A stretch of DNA of 63,994 nt. Origin: an uncultured Lachnospiraceae bacterium. GTDB lineage: Bacteria > Bacillota > Clostridia > Lachnospirales > Lachnospiraceae. This document shows, in pieces, positions 43,743 to 53,458 of the stretch; the first letter of the stretch is position 1, and each line of letters starts with the position of its first letter. The stretch is taken from positions 1 to 63,994 of the forward strand of contig CAJTMW010000026.1 of NCBI GenBank assembly GCA_910577275.1. Direction: 5' to 3'. The notes below the pieces were generated by a model that had not been told where the DNA came from, ran no database searches, and saw nothing but the letters and a program-made list of their open reading frames with translations. The position numbers and the translations under genes are program-made.

Positions 43743-45128
43743 ATGGCTGAGGAAGTAAAGGTTAAGGCGGCGGTAAAGAGTGCGACAAAGGATATGACGG
43801 TGGGTTCCCCTATGAGGCTGATTCTGGGATTTTCGATTCCGCTTTTGTGCGGCGCGCTGTTCCAGCAGTTCTATAGCGTAGTGGACACAGTTATCGTAGG
43901 CCGGATTCTGGGCGTGAACGCTCTGGCGGGAGTAGGCGCGACAGGCTCCGTGAATTTTATGATAGTGGGATTTTGTATGGGTGTGTGCAGCGGATTTTCC
44001 ATTCCCATAGCGCATAAATTCGGGGCAAGGGATTATTCAGGCATGCGGCAGTTTGTGGCGAACAGTACGTGGCTTGCAGCGGCTTTTTCTGCTGTTATTA
44101 CGGTGACGGTTGTTTTTTTATGCAGAAATATATTGATTTGGATGAAAACGCCGGAGGATATTTTTGCAGAGTCCTATGCTTATATTGTTGTCATTTTTGC
44201 AGGCATACCGGCGACCTTTCTTTATAATATGCTGTCGGGGATTATCCGGGCCATGGGAAACAGCAGAACGCCTTTATATTTTCTGACGCTGTCCTCCATA
44301 TTAAATATCGGGCTGGATTTTCTCTGCATTCTGACCTTTGATATGGGCGTTGCCGGAGCGGCGGTCGCCACTGTGGTATCGCAGCTTGTCTCGGGAGTTT
44401 TGTGCCTTGTTTATACGATGAAGAAGTTTGAGCTTTTACATATTTCCAGGGAGGAATGGCGATTTAATCCCCATCATATATGGACGCTTTGCGGCATGGG
44501 GATTCCCATGGGGCTGCAGTACTCCATTACGGCAATCGGCTCGGTTATTCTCCAGACTGCAGTAAACACGCTGGGCTCCGCCGTGGTGGCTTCCGTGACG
44601 GCGGCAGGCAAGGTAAGCATGTTTGTAAGCTGTCCCTTTGACGCTATGGGAACGACCATGGCTACCTACGGCGGTCAGAACGTGGGGGCGAAAAAGCTGG
44701 AGCGTCTGGGAAAAGGACTGAAAGACTGTATTGTTTTGGGGGTAGGATATTCTGTCATTGCTTTCGCAATTATGTATTTCTTCGGAACAAATCTGGCGGC
44801 GTTGTTTGTGGACGCCGGGGAAACAGCGCTTCTGGAAAAGGCGGGGCAGTTTCTGATTATTAACGGCGCCTTCTATATTCCCCTTGCCCTGGTGAATATT
44901 ATCAGGTTCATGATACAGGGGATGGGCTTCGGGGTTCTGGCAATTCTGGCCGGCGTGTTTGAGATGGTTGCAAGGACTCTGGCGGCGCTTTTGCTGGTTC
45001 CGGCTTTCGGCTTCATCGGCGTCTGTCTTGCAAGCCCTCTTGCCTGGCTGTTTGCGGATGCATTTTTGATACCGGCATATATTCATGTGCGGCGAAGGCT
45101 GGATAAGATGATGGGGATTGCGGAATAA
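43743..45128 (+). CDS. MATE-family multidrug/metabolite exporter
   Basis: A 461-residue transporter with twelve predicted membrane segments. PLLCGALFQQFYSVVDTVIVGRILG near residue 30 is the typical first helix pair of MATE/NorM-like proteins. MGIPMGLQYSITAIGSVILQ starts the second half. These pumps use sodium or proton gradients to export cationic drugs or metabolites. The ATG at 43743 is chosen because GGGGAGGATGGAA lies directly before it. It follows the sugar operon's terminator and so is separately transcribed. Confidence 0.88.
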   Translation: MAEEVKVKAAVKSATKDMTVGSPMRLILGFSIPLLCGALFQQFYSVVDTVIVGRILGVNALAGVGATGSVNFMIVGFCMGVCSGFSIPIAHKFGARDYSGMRQFVANSTWLAAAFSAVITVTVVFLCRNILIWMKTPEDIFAESYAYIVVIFAGIPATFLYNMLSGIIRAMGNSRTPLYFLTLSSILNIGLDFLCILTFDMGVAGAAVATVVSQLVSGVLCLVYTMKKFELLHISREEWRFNPHHIWTLCGMGIPMGLQYSITAIGSVILQTAVNTLGSAVVASVTAAGKVSMFVSCPFDAMGTTMATYGGQNVGAKKLERLGKGLKDCIVLGVGYSVIAFAIMYFFGTNLAALFVDAGETALLEKAGQFLIINGAFYIPLALVNIIRFMIQGMGFGVLAILAGVFEMVARTLAALLLVPAFGFIGVCLASPLAWLFADAFLIPAYIHVRRRLDKMMGIAE

Positions 45129-45226
45129 AAGGGATAAAAACGGATAATATTCGGATAGAACACGGTTGACAAACGGATAAATTTCGGTTAAAATTAAGTC
45201 ATCAAAGGAAAAGGGGGTATCTGGTG

Positions 45227-46015
45227 ATGACGATAGAAGAGATGAAGCGGATAAAAAAGGAAAAGGGATATTCCTACTCCCAGATTGCGCACATGAGCGG
45301 GGTGCCCGTGGGGACGGTTCAGAAGATTTTCGGAGGGGAGACGTCCTCGCCGCGCTACGACACGCTGATGGCGCTGGAGGGCTTTTTTATGGGGGAAAGG
45401 GTTTCGTCTGTCAGCGAGGAGGCTGCCGTTTACAGAACGCAGAAGAAGCAGGGAGAGTATACGGTAAAGGATTATTATGCGCTGCCGGACGATAAGCGGG
45501 TGGAGCTCATAGACGGCGTGCTTTATGATATGGATGCGCCGACCTTTGTCCATCAGAGAATCGGCGGTGAGATTTACCGGCAGATTTCCAATTTTATTTT
45601 CGAGAATAAAGGAAACTGTATACCCATGATGAGTCCGGTGGACGTCCGTCTTGACTGCGACGACAGGACGATGGTGCAGCCGGATGTGCTGATACTCTGC
45701 GACGAGAAGAAGATTATGAAATGGGGAATTATGGGAGCGCCGGATTTTGTGGTGGAGGTGCTTTCCCCGTCCACTAAGCGCAAGGACTGCTTTAAGAAGC
45801 TGGCTAAGTATGAGGCGGCCGGCGTAAAGGAATACTGGATGATAGACCCTTATCAGAAAAAGGTAATTGTCTATGACTTTGTGAAAGAAAACTACCCCGT
45901 GATTTACGGAATAAACGGTCAGATTCCGGTAGGCATGTACGAGGGAAAGCTTATGATTGATATGAGCCTGATGGAGGGAATGATTCAGGACTATCCCGAC
46001 GGGGGCAGAGACTGA
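45227..46015 (+). CDS. HTH-Uma2 fusion nuclease-like protein
   Basis: A 262-residue protein. Residues 1-50 form an XRE-like helix-turn-helix (YSYSQIAHMSGVPVGTVQKIF). From about residue 80 it is a Uma2/DUF820 domain of the PD-(D/E)XK fold: VQPDVLIL (Asp), DFVVEVLSPST (Glu) and KLAKYEAAGVKEYWMIDP (Lys region). Uma2 proteins are abundant in cyanobacteria and Firmicutes and are suspected site-specific nucleases. The fusion suggests sequence-directed binding. The ATG at 45227 or the GTG at 45224 could start it; AAGGGGG lies 6-9 bases upstream. Confidence 0.87.
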   Translation: MTIEEMKRIKKEKGYSYSQIAHMSGVPVGTVQKIFGGETSSPRYDTLMALEGFFMGERVSSVSEEAAVYRTQKKQGEYTVKDYYALPDDKRVELIDGVLYDMDAPTFVHQRIGGEIYRQISNFIFENKGNCIPMMSPVDVRLDCDDRTMVQPDVLILCDEKKIMKWGIMGAPDFVVEVLSPSTKRKDCFKKLAKYEAAGVKEYWMIDPYQKKVIVYDFVKENYPVIYGINGQIPVGMYEGKLMIDMSLMEGMIQDYPDGGRD

Positions 46016-46022
46016 CACTGAC

Positions 46023-46053
46023 ACCCGTCAGGGCCGGGCCTGTCCTGACGGGT
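46023..46053. terminator. Bidirectional terminator between Uma2 and GH2 genes
   Basis: ACCCGTCAGG and CCTGACGGGT pair over 10 bp between two convergent genes. There is little T-run on either side. Confidence 0.6.
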
Positions 46054-46065
46054 TGTGCGCAGAGG

Positions 46066-47874
46066 TCAGACTAATTTGTTGACCTTTCTGTCATAAGTGA
46101 GCAGTCCGTTCACTTCCTCCTCCACATCGGAGACCTGCGTATACACGGCGCCGCAAAGTCCCTGTTCCCTGAGGGGAAGCAGGGATTTTTCTATAAATTC
46201 ACGGTAGGCTCTGCCAAATTCCTCAAGGCTGTCAAAGCGCTTATAGCCAAATACCCGCTCCACACTGGAATGATTTTTGATATGGCAGGCAAAGCCGCCG
46301 TATTCCGACAGGAAAAAGGCGCGGCTGCCCCATTTCTTTTCCGTAACGGACAGAGGGCGGAAATAATTATGTATGCTGATGAAGTCGCCGCAGCTCTGGT
46401 CAAACCACCCGCTGGTGGAGTCAATCAGCCGGGAGGGGTCTTTTTTCCTTATCATATCTGTTATGCGGGCAGCGTCAAACTGTCCCCAGCCTTCATTAAA
46501 AGGAACCCAGATTGCAATGGAAGGGAAAAATCTCAGGTGTTCAATGGTTTCCGCGCATTCCTTTTCCCATTGCTTTCTGGCTGACTTATCCTTTCTGGAA
46601 AACAGAGCATAGTTAGAGTCCTTAAGAGAAAGCTTTGGAAACAGGGTGGGCAGATAATTGATAACGGGCATGCGGTATTTGCTCCCGCCGTTTACCATGT
46701 CCTGACAGACAATCATGCCCAGTCTGTCACAGTGGTAATACCATCTGGCGCTTTCAACCTTGATATGTTTGCGCAGCATGTTAAATCCAAGGGCTTTCAT
46801 GGCTGTGATGTCGTAAATAAGCGCTTCGTCGGAAGGCGCAGTATAGAGGCCGTCCGGCCAGTAGCCCTGGTCAAGCACGCCCATGAGGAAACAGGGGCGG
46901 TGGTTTAAGCAGAATACGGGAATGCCGTCCTTTTGCTTTTCAATAGAATAATGGCGCAGGGCAAAATAACTTTGCACCTTGTCAGAGCCCAGAGATAGCC
47001 GTACCTGATATAAAAAAGGGTCTTCGGGACTCCACGGGTGAAAATGCTCCTGCGGTATGGTGAAAGAAAGCGTAACACGTTCGGACGAAAGGGGCAGGGA
47101 GCTGGCGAGAATTTCACTTCCGCTGCAGATAACGGACAGGGAAATCTCTCCGGGAGATTCCTGAGAAGACGCGTACTGCGGGCTGTTTTTGTCGCAGACT
47201 GCCATATGGGCGGTTACTTCCCCTGTGTCATAGTCGGTTTCAAACCACAGATTTTTGAGATAAACTGCGGGAACAAGCTCAATCCATACGGTTTGCCAGA
47301 TACCGCTTTGCGCCGTATAAAAAATACCGCCTCTGTGAAGGGTCTGCTTGCCTCTGGGCTGGCATCCTTCGTCGGAGGGGTCTTTGACTTTTATGAGAAG
47401 CTCGTTTTGTCCATCGGTTAAAAAGTCGGTGATATCGGCGCAAAAGGGCAGATAGCCTCCCTTATGGGAGGTCACCGGCTGTCTGTTTATGTAGACACCG
47501 GCATGATAGTCTATTGCGCCAAAATGCAAGATAACACGCTTGCCGGAAAGAAACTCCAAATCGGGAAGGAACGTCCGGTACCAGAGAAACTCCGAGGGAA
47601 GAAGCTGCCTGTTTACGCCCGACAGGGAACATTCCGGGGAAAAGGGGACAAGTATTTTACCGTCAAAGGCGCAGGGAGCGGTCTTTGACGTCGTAATGGC
47701 ATAATCCCAGTATCCGTTCAGACAGAGAAAGGATTCCCTTTGCAGCTGGGGACGGGGATATTCGCGCAGTACATTATCCGCCGCAGTCTGTTCGCCCCAG
47801 ACGGTGGAAAGGGGGGCGAGAGCGTCCCCGTCGTGCGGCTTTATGATACTTTTTATGGCGTCTTTTATGTCCAT
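46066..47874 (-). CDS. Glycoside hydrolase family 2 enzyme
   Basis: A 602-residue GH2 protein with the usual sugar-binding, immunoglobulin-like and barrel domains. WYRTFLPDLEF and HFGAIDYHAGVYINRQ mark the jelly-roll. AWVPFNEGWGQFD-type residues (acid/base Glu in FNEGWG) and FFLSEYGGF (nucleophile Glu) are in the barrel. The lack of a C-terminal small-chain domain and the FNEGWG motif fit beta-galactosidase or beta-glucuronidase-like members; the substrate is open. No signal peptide is seen. The ATG at 47874 follows TGAGGAATACC; two upstream ATGs lack a site. It is 28 bp after a receiver gene and is probably the last gene of that signalling operon. Confidence 0.87.
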   Translation of the reverse strand: MDIKDAIKSIIKPHDGDALAPLSTVWGEQTAADNVLREYPRPQLQRESFLCLNGYWDYAITTSKTAPCAFDGKILVPFSPECSLSGVNRQLLPSEFLWYRTFLPDLEFLSGKRVILHFGAIDYHAGVYINRQPVTSHKGGYLPFCADITDFLTDGQNELLIKVKDPSDEGCQPRGKQTLHRGGIFYTAQSGIWQTVWIELVPAVYLKNLWFETDYDTGEVTAHMAVCDKNSPQYASSQESPGEISLSVICSGSEILASSLPLSSERVTLSFTIPQEHFHPWSPEDPFLYQVRLSLGSDKVQSYFALRHYSIEKQKDGIPVFCLNHRPCFLMGVLDQGYWPDGLYTAPSDEALIYDITAMKALGFNMLRKHIKVESARWYYHCDRLGMIVCQDMVNGGSKYRMPVINYLPTLFPKLSLKDSNYALFSRKDKSARKQWEKECAETIEHLRFFPSIAIWVPFNEGWGQFDAARITDMIRKKDPSRLIDSTSGWFDQSCGDFISIHNYFRPLSVTEKKWGSRAFFLSEYGGFACHIKNHSSVERVFGYKRFDSLEEFGRAYREFIEKSLLPLREQGLCGAVYTQVSDVEEEVNGLLTYDRKVNKLV

Positions 47875-47902
47875 GGTATTCCTCATTTTGCGCATAATAG
47901 GG

Positions 47903-48265
47903 TTAAGACAGTGCCTGCTCGAATACTTTTAGTAACTGCTCCTTATGGAAAGGCTTATCTACAAATCCCCTTGCGCCAATTGATTTGGCTTTCTCAAAGG
48001 TATCGTCATAGGCAAGGGATGAAACCATGACAATCCTTGCGTCAGGATGCTCTTTCAGAATACGCTCAGAGGCGTCCAGTCCGTCCATTCCCTGCATGAT
48101 GATGTCCATCGTCACCAAATCAGGCTTTATTTCATCATACCGCGCAATCGCGTCTTCCCCGCTTCGGCAGTATGCCGCGATTTCGTAGTCTGTTCCTTCC
48201 AGAACGTCATTCAGCTGAACCCGTACCAGCCGGGAATCATCTACGACCATAATCCGTTTGCTCAT
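47903..48265 (-). CDS. CheY-like single-domain response regulator
   Basis: A 120-residue receiver domain without output domain. The acidic pocket is VVDDS (residues 8-12), the phosphoryl-accepting Asp is in VTMDIIMQGMDG (about residue 54), and the Thr/Ser and Lys positions are MVSS and DKPF. It is likely phosphorylated by the hybrid kinase encoded upstream in the operon. A CheX-like gene lies directly before it, which could dephosphorylate it. No motility genes are near, so its output is unclear. Confidence 0.9.
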   Translation of the reverse strand: MSKRIMVVDDSRLVRVQLNDVLEGTDYEIAAYCRSGEDAIARYDEIKPDLVTMDIIMQGMDGLDASERILKEHPDARIVMVSSLAYDDTFEKAKSIGARGFVDKPFHKEQLLKVFEQALS

Positions 48266-48283
48266 TTTATATGCTCCCTTCTC

Positions 48284-48772
48284 TCAGGCATCACCTGAAA
48301 CATCCCCGCTCTCGCCGGAACGGGGTACATGGTGAATCAACTGCGCGCCTCCGCAGCACTCGTCGGAATAGGTGAGCACGAACTGGATTTCGCGCCCCTC
48401 AGGCTCGTAGCGTCCGCGGTAAAACTCGGGCGGGCCGAAATGAGCCGGAACCTGTGTGGCCCGAAACATGGCGCCGGCTATCCTTCCGCAAAGTACATTG
48501 AAGTATTCTTTACTGAATTCCTCCAGGTCTTCGGGACTGACCGAATCCTCATGGAAGGAATTACATGCCATACGGTACAAAAGCCCGGTATCGGCACAGA
48601 GGGTAAGACTGGTGCGAAAACCTTTGTCAAAGGTAATCTGAACCGTGCAGAGGTCTTCTCCCGGCGACTGGTCTTTCTGATGCAGGCGCACGCCGGCGGT
48701 GCGCTCCGTCACATCCTGCACAGCCTGGTCCAGGAGCTGTTCAAGTTCCTCCTTTGTCATAGCGGTATTCAT
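48284..48772 (-). CDS. CheX-like chemotaxis phosphatase domain protein
   Basis: A 162-residue protein related to CheX/CheC phosphatases that remove phosphate from CheY. The characteristic active helix is EEFSKEYFNVLCGRIAGAMF, with Glu and Asn in the ExxxN arrangement. The C-terminal strand region includes FVLTYSDECCGG. It lies between two stand-alone receiver genes, probably to reset one or both. The start follows AGGAGAGGAGATTAGCAGA on the minus strand. Confidence 0.78.
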   Translation of the reverse strand: MNTAMTKEELEQLLDQAVQDVTERTAGVRLHQKDQSPGEDLCTVQITFDKGFRTSLTLCADTGLLYRMACNSFHEDSVSPEDLEEFSKEYFNVLCGRIAGAMFRATQVPAHFGPPEFYRGRYEPEGREIQFVLTYSDECCGGAQLIHHVPRSGESGDVSGDA

Positions 48773-48804
48773 TCTGCTAATCTCCTCTCCTTGTCACAGG
48801 CTGA

Positions 48805-49206
48805 TTAATTCTGTTCTTTCGGCTCGAAAACACGATGGATTCTTTTGAGTAAATCATTGGAATGAAAGGGCTTCAGTATGTAATCACAGATGCCAAGCTT
48901 GGCGCTTTCCAGGACAAAATCCTTATCCTCCACGCCGGTAAGCATAATCACCGGTATATCAGCCCGGTTTTCCATAGCGCGTATTTCGCGCAGGGTTTCG
49001 ATGCCGTTTTTTTGCGCCATCTGAATATCCAGCAGGATAAGGTCCGGTTTTGCCTGCTCCAGATATTTCAGGGCGCGTACCCCTGAATTGACGGTTATCA
49101 CTTCATACTCATTATGCAGGGTATCTGAAATCCGCGTTAAGACAATTGCGGCGTCGTCCACCGCTAAAATCCGCTTTTTAGAAGCTCTGCCTCTTATTTG
49201 ATTCAT
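48805..49206 (-). CDS. Single-domain response regulator
   Basis: A 133-residue receiver protein. AVDDAAIV is the acidic pocket, LILLDIQMAQKNG holds the phosphoryl Asp, MLTG the switch Thr and LKPFHSNDLL the Lys. The N-terminal MNQIRGRASKKRI is a basic extension. Its start overlaps the stop of the hybrid kinase gene by four bases (ATGA), which implies translational coupling and functional pairing. Confidence 0.9.
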   Translation of the reverse strand: MNQIRGRASKKRILAVDDAAIVLTRISDTLHNEYEVITVNSGVRALKYLEQAKPDLILLDIQMAQKNGIETLREIRAMENRADIPVIMLTGVEDKDFVLESAKLGICDYILKPFHSNDLLKRIHRVFEPKEQN

Positions 49207-52055
49207 TTATTTTCCTCCTCCTTTTCAAGTATGCTCAAAAGCTGGCCAAGCAGTTCTTCCACATAGTCATCCTCATATAACCGGAGCTGTTCCCGTATCT
49301 GCAAAAGGCGTTCCTCAAGTCCGCCGGGCAGTTCATGAAGCAGCAGCGTCTCAACCCTTTCCGCGCACGCCTGAGAGCGGAAATGCTTTAATTCCTCCAA
49401 AGCCGCCGCAACCTGTTCCCGCAGCTTTTCCACAGGCAGACCCGGAAGCCTTTCTTTCCGGCTGTTTTCCTGCCTGCGCCGTTCCAGAAACTGCCCGATA
49501 TTTGTCAGAAGAATCTCGTATTCCGCAAGAAGCGCCGGGAAATGTTCTGATATAAATTCCCCGTCTCCCTGCGCGGCGGCATTTTCATGCTCACGGGCCA
49601 TAGCCGAAACTTTCATGGCTCCGATATTGGCAGATGCGCTTTTAAGCCCGTGCACCTCTATCTGGTAGCGCAGCATATCCGATTCCACAAGCTCGCTCAG
49701 AAGCTTCGTCTTGCGTTTGCCGTCCAGGCAATAAAGCTCCAGCAGGTCGGCAAAGCCTTCCCCGTCGCCTGAGTAATACTGCATTGCGGCGCTCATATCC
49801 ACCCCGTCAATCTGGAATTCCTCCGGGTTTAATGGTCTGGATTCCGCCTCCGGCTCATCCCCCTGCCTGTATTTCTCCGGTATCCAGCGCAGCAAAAGCT
49901 GATTCAGCTCTTTCCTGTCAAGAGGCTTGGCGATAAAATCCTGAAAACCCTTCGACAGAAAATGCTCCCGCATACCTTCCATGGCATTGGCGGTCAACGC
50001 CACCATAACAGGGGCGGCTCCGTTTTCGCCGCAGTCGCTGCGGATAATCTCCGCCGCCTCGATGCCGTCCATGCCGGGCATCATATGGTCCATAAAGATG
50101 ATATCATACCGGTCGGAGCGCACAAGCTCGATAGCCTCCGGCCCGCTTTCCGCCTCGGTCAAATCGAAAGCGTAATGTTTCAGGAACCCCCGGGCCACCT
50201 TGCGGTTTATCACATTGTCGTCAACAATAAGCACCTTCACACCGGGAGCGGTAAACATATCCGTAATTTTCTGTTCTGCCTGCGGGAGCTCGGGCATTTC
50301 CGAAACAGGCCGCCGGTCCACGATTTTCTGAGGAATTGTAATAGTCACCATCGTTCCCTTGCCGTAGGTACTCTCCACATCAATAGTACCCTCCATCATT
50401 TCAACAAGATGCTTTACAATGGCAAGCCCCAGTCCGGTGCCCTCCACGCTTCGGTTCCGCTTGGAGTCCACCTGGCGGAAATCATCAAAGATATTGCCAA
50501 GGTCTTCCTCGCGGATGCCGCAGCCGGTGTCCTCAACATGGAAAATAAGCAGTTCTTCGTCCGCATTTTTTCCGGGTTTTCCGGTAATGTATGCGCGCAC
50601 ATAGCCCTTTTTCGTAAATTTTACGGCATTGCTTAAAATATTTATCAGAATCTGCTTGATTCTGCCGTCATCGCCGTGGTAACGGCAGGGAATCGTCTGG
50701 TCGCACTCATACTTCAGGATAAGGCCCCGCTGGGAAGCCGCCATATCCATCATTCCTATGATTTCATCCGCCATAACCTTTATGTAGTAATCAACATACA
50801 CCAGCTCCATTTTGCCCGCCTCTACCTTGGACAGGTCCAGAATATCGTTGATGATTGCCAGCAGGCTTTTTGCCGCAGACTGCACGTCCTTGGCATGGGC
50901 ATAAATTTCGGTATCCCCGCATTCTTCCATGATGATATCGTTCAGGCCTATGATTGCATTCATCGGAGTCCGTATCTCATGGGACATATTGGCCAGAAAT
51001 TCACTTTTGGCGATGCTGGCTTTTTCAGCCTGCCGCCGCACCCGCTTAATCTCATTGATATAGGCTTTTATGTCGGTCATATCAAGAATCAGGATTACGC
51101 AGCCCTGAATCTTTCCGTTTTCATCTATAATATGCTTGCTGTGACTCTCGTAATGCTGCCCGTTGATGGAAAAGCTCCAGGGAATGTCTTCGTTGAGCAT
51201 ATCCTCGCGGAAGTCCTCCAACACACGGATATTTTCGCCCAGCTTGTGGTCAGGCAGATGAGTAAAGATATCCGCGGCAGCCCTGTTATAGCTGACCAGT
51301 CGGTCGTGGTCATCCAGTGCAATGACACCGTCGCCCAGACTTTCCAGGACTTTCTCGGCCGCCAGATGGCGGAAATCATAATTACGGCGGCTCCAGACCA
51401 CAATAACCACCATGGACATGGAAATGGCCAGCGTCACGGGAGTCAGGTCAAATACCTTCACGATTTTTAAGACATAGGCCATCAGCATAAGGGCGGGCAG
51501 AGTGGAGATGCCAAGGATTGTAAAATACTGCCGGTTTACCTGCCGGTCCGAACGTTCATGAATAGCGCGCAGCAAAGTGTATATGCAAAGGATATAGGGA
51601 ATAATAATGCGACTGAACAAAAAAACCACGTACAACGGACCATAGGTGATGCTGACATGATAAAAACCGTCTGCGTCCGCCAGCCACCGGACATCCTGAT
51701 AGAAAAGGCCGTGCCAGTTGAAAAATACCGACGGCAAAGCGAAAAAACTGATGGCAAAGAGAACTCTTAAAAGCGTTTTCGGCGGGGTAATATAGCAATA
51801 AATATAAATGAACCAGCAATAACACAGCGCCACAAAAGCAGAGCCTACATTTTCCACCGTTATTGCTGTCATGGCAGCCTCCACCGTAGGCGCAGTCAGC
51901 TCCAATAAATAACCCACATTCTGTACCAGTGAGCCGCACATAATGATGAGCAGCAGCTTCTGCTCTTTGGCTCCCTCTCCGTTAAGAAGAAGCAGCAAAG
52001 CTATAAACGTAAGGCAAATGCCAAAAAACTCCAATCCGATAACAAAATTTACCAT
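49203..52055 (-). CDS. 7TM hybrid histidine kinase with receiver and Hpt domains
   Basis: A 950-residue membrane sensor. Residues 1-225 contain seven membrane helices, like the 7TM N-terminal domain of histidine kinases. A PAS domain (about 230-330) follows. The HisKA box MSHEIRTPMNAIIG has its phosphorylated His at 359. The HATPase domain has N, G1 (DTGCGI) and G2 (GTGLGLAI) boxes. A receiver domain (VLIVDDNVINRK; FMDHMMPGMDG) lies near 630-750, and an Hpt-like domain with VHGLKSASANIGA ends the relay. The output is probably handed to the two separate receivers downstream. The ligand sensed is unknown. It is the first gene of the operon, 270 bp from the divergent dehydrogenase gene. Confidence 0.92.
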   Translation of the reverse strand: MVNFVIGLEFFGICLTFIALLLLLNGEGAKEQKLLLIIMCGSLVQNVGYLLELTAPTVEAAMTAITVENVGSAFVALCYCWFIYIYCYITPPKTLLRVLFAISFFALPSVFFNWHGLFYQDVRWLADADGFYHVSITYGPLYVVFLFSRIIIPYILCIYTLLRAIHERSDRQVNRQYFTILGISTLPALMLMAYVLKIVKVFDLTPVTLAISMSMVVIVVWSRRNYDFRHLAAEKVLESLGDGVIALDDHDRLVSYNRAAADIFTHLPDHKLGENIRVLEDFREDMLNEDIPWSFSINGQHYESHSKHIIDENGKIQGCVILILDMTDIKAYINEIKRVRRQAEKASIAKSEFLANMSHEIRTPMNAIIGLNDIIMEECGDTEIYAHAKDVQSAAKSLLAIINDILDLSKVEAGKMELVYVDYYIKVMADEIIGMMDMAASQRGLILKYECDQTIPCRYHGDDGRIKQILINILSNAVKFTKKGYVRAYITGKPGKNADEELLIFHVEDTGCGIREEDLGNIFDDFRQVDSKRNRSVEGTGLGLAIVKHLVEMMEGTIDVESTYGKGTMVTITIPQKIVDRRPVSEMPELPQAEQKITDMFTAPGVKVLIVDDNVINRKVARGFLKHYAFDLTEAESGPEAIELVRSDRYDIIFMDHMMPGMDGIEAAEIIRSDCGENGAAPVMVALTANAMEGMREHFLSKGFQDFIAKPLDRKELNQLLLRWIPEKYRQGDEPEAESRPLNPEEFQIDGVDMSAAMQYYSGDGEGFADLLELYCLDGKRKTKLLSELVESDMLRYQIEVHGLKSASANIGAMKVSAMAREHENAAAQGDGEFISEHFPALLAEYEILLTNIGQFLERRRQENSRKERLPGLPVEKLREQVAAALEELKHFRSQACAERVETLLLHELPGGLEERLLQIREQLRLYEDDYVEELLGQLLSILEKEEENK

Positions 52056-52325
52056 AATACCTTCCCGACGATTGCGGCTCTACAGACCGACATGACGGCT
52101 TCCCCGCTTATTTCCGCAGGCAGTAAGCCGGATGCCGTGTCCGTACGGGCATATGGCGGATGCCATTGGATATTAGTTGCTAAAAATACAATATTACAAT
52201 TTTAATATTGTGTCAAGAAATAGTGTGGGAGGCTTTATTTTTTATAATATTGTGTTATATTTAACCTTACAGAAGTCGTTTACAGAAGGTCTGACTTAAG
52301 GGTACAGTGAAAGGACAGGTGAAAA

Positions 52326-53282
52326 ATGAAAGCAGCGGTTTTAAGAGGTGCGGGACACATGGAAATAGAGGAGGTTATGACTCCCGGGATAAAGGATAAT
52401 GAAATGTTGATTCGGATGCTGGTTTGCGGAACCTGCCTGTCGGAATACCCGGATTGGAAAAACGGCGATTCTGTGGGGCAGATTCTTGGTCATGAGCCGG
52501 TGGGAATCGTCGAAAAAACAGGGGCCGGAATCAGTAAGTTTAAGCCCGGAGACAGAGTTACAGGCCTGTTCAGAAATTGTTTTGCCGAATATACGGTATC
52601 CACAGAAGATATGGCTCTGCCAGTTCCGGCAAAGCTGACCGATGAAGAAGCAATTGGAGAGCCATGGTCGTGTCTGGTCAGCGGAGCGGACAGAACGACT
52701 GTGAATATAGGGGATACGGCAGCTGTTGTAGGATGCGGTTATATGGGGCTTGGATTTATGCAGCTATTGCGGTTGAAAGGCGCGGCGAAAATTATAGCGA
52801 TTGATGTGAGAGAGGAAAGTCTGGAGCTTGCGAAAAAATTCGGGGCTGACGAAGTTTATCTTCCTGACGGACTCCCGGGCAAATATATTGTGGATGAATG
52901 GAATGATGAAATGTTTATCCGCGGGGTGGATGTCGTAGCGGAAGTCACAGGCGGAGCGGCAGGTCTGGAGCTGGCGGGAAAAATGGTAAGACCCCATGGC
53001 GTGCTCTCGGTGGTCGGATTTCATCAGAGCGGAGGAAGACGCGAGATTGATATGAAGCTGTGGAACTGGAAGGCAATTACGGTGATTAACGCCCATGAGC
53101 GCCGGAGCAGGAGGCAGATGGAATTTATGCGTCAGGCACTTGCAATGTTTGAAAATCATAAAATTGATGTAAAACCGATGATGAAACATGAATATTCCCT
53201 TTCAGAAATCAACAGGGCCTTCCGGGAAATGAAGGAGAAGCCGGAAGGGTATATTAAAGGATATATAAGAATAGGAAATTAA
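52326..53282 (+). CDS. Zinc-dependent alcohol dehydrogenase-like protein (MDR family)
   Basis: A 318-residue oxidoreductase. The catalytic-zinc region has C34 and C37 (VCGTC), GHE (H55, E56) and GEPW. The nucleotide-binding fold has VVGCGYMGLGFMQL and AIDVREES. The four-cysteine structural-zinc loop of classical alcohol dehydrogenases is missing and the chain is short, as in sugar- or polyol-dehydrogenase-like members. The substrate is not known. GAAAGGACAGGTGAAAA precedes the ATG. Transcription is divergent from the histidine kinase operon. Confidence 0.83.
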   Translation: MKAAVLRGAGHMEIEEVMTPGIKDNEMLIRMLVCGTCLSEYPDWKNGDSVGQILGHEPVGIVEKTGAGISKFKPGDRVTGLFRNCFAEYTVSTEDMALPVPAKLTDEEAIGEPWSCLVSGADRTTVNIGDTAAVVGCGYMGLGFMQLLRLKGAAKIIAIDVREESLELAKKFGADEVYLPDGLPGKYIVDEWNDEMFIRGVDVVAEVTGGAAGLELAGKMVRPHGVLSVVGFHQSGGRREIDMKLWNWKAITVINAHERRSRRQMEFMRQALAMFENHKIDVKPMMKHEYSLSEINRAFREMKEKPEGYIKGYIRIGN

Positions 53283-53458
53283 TTGAATTCCTGAAAACCA
53301 ATATGATTTTTGAAGATGAAGAAACGGAGATGTATTGGGCATAATCAACGACTTGCGTCGGAAAGCCAGATTACCACTTGCCAATAACCGGAAGAAAGGG
53401 TAAACTAAAATCAACAAAAGAGCAAACTACGGCAAAGCGGAAAGGCGGACAATAAATT

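Noticed and set aside
52056..52325. Cyclic di-GMP riboswitch in the histidine kinase leader
   Set aside because: The minus-strand leader lacks the conserved cores of that riboswitch. Only A+T-rich ATATTGT repeats and promoter-like text are visible.
53283..53458. Possible small gene before the flavin reductase
   Set aside because: All frames are short or stop-filled, and no recognisable motif was found.
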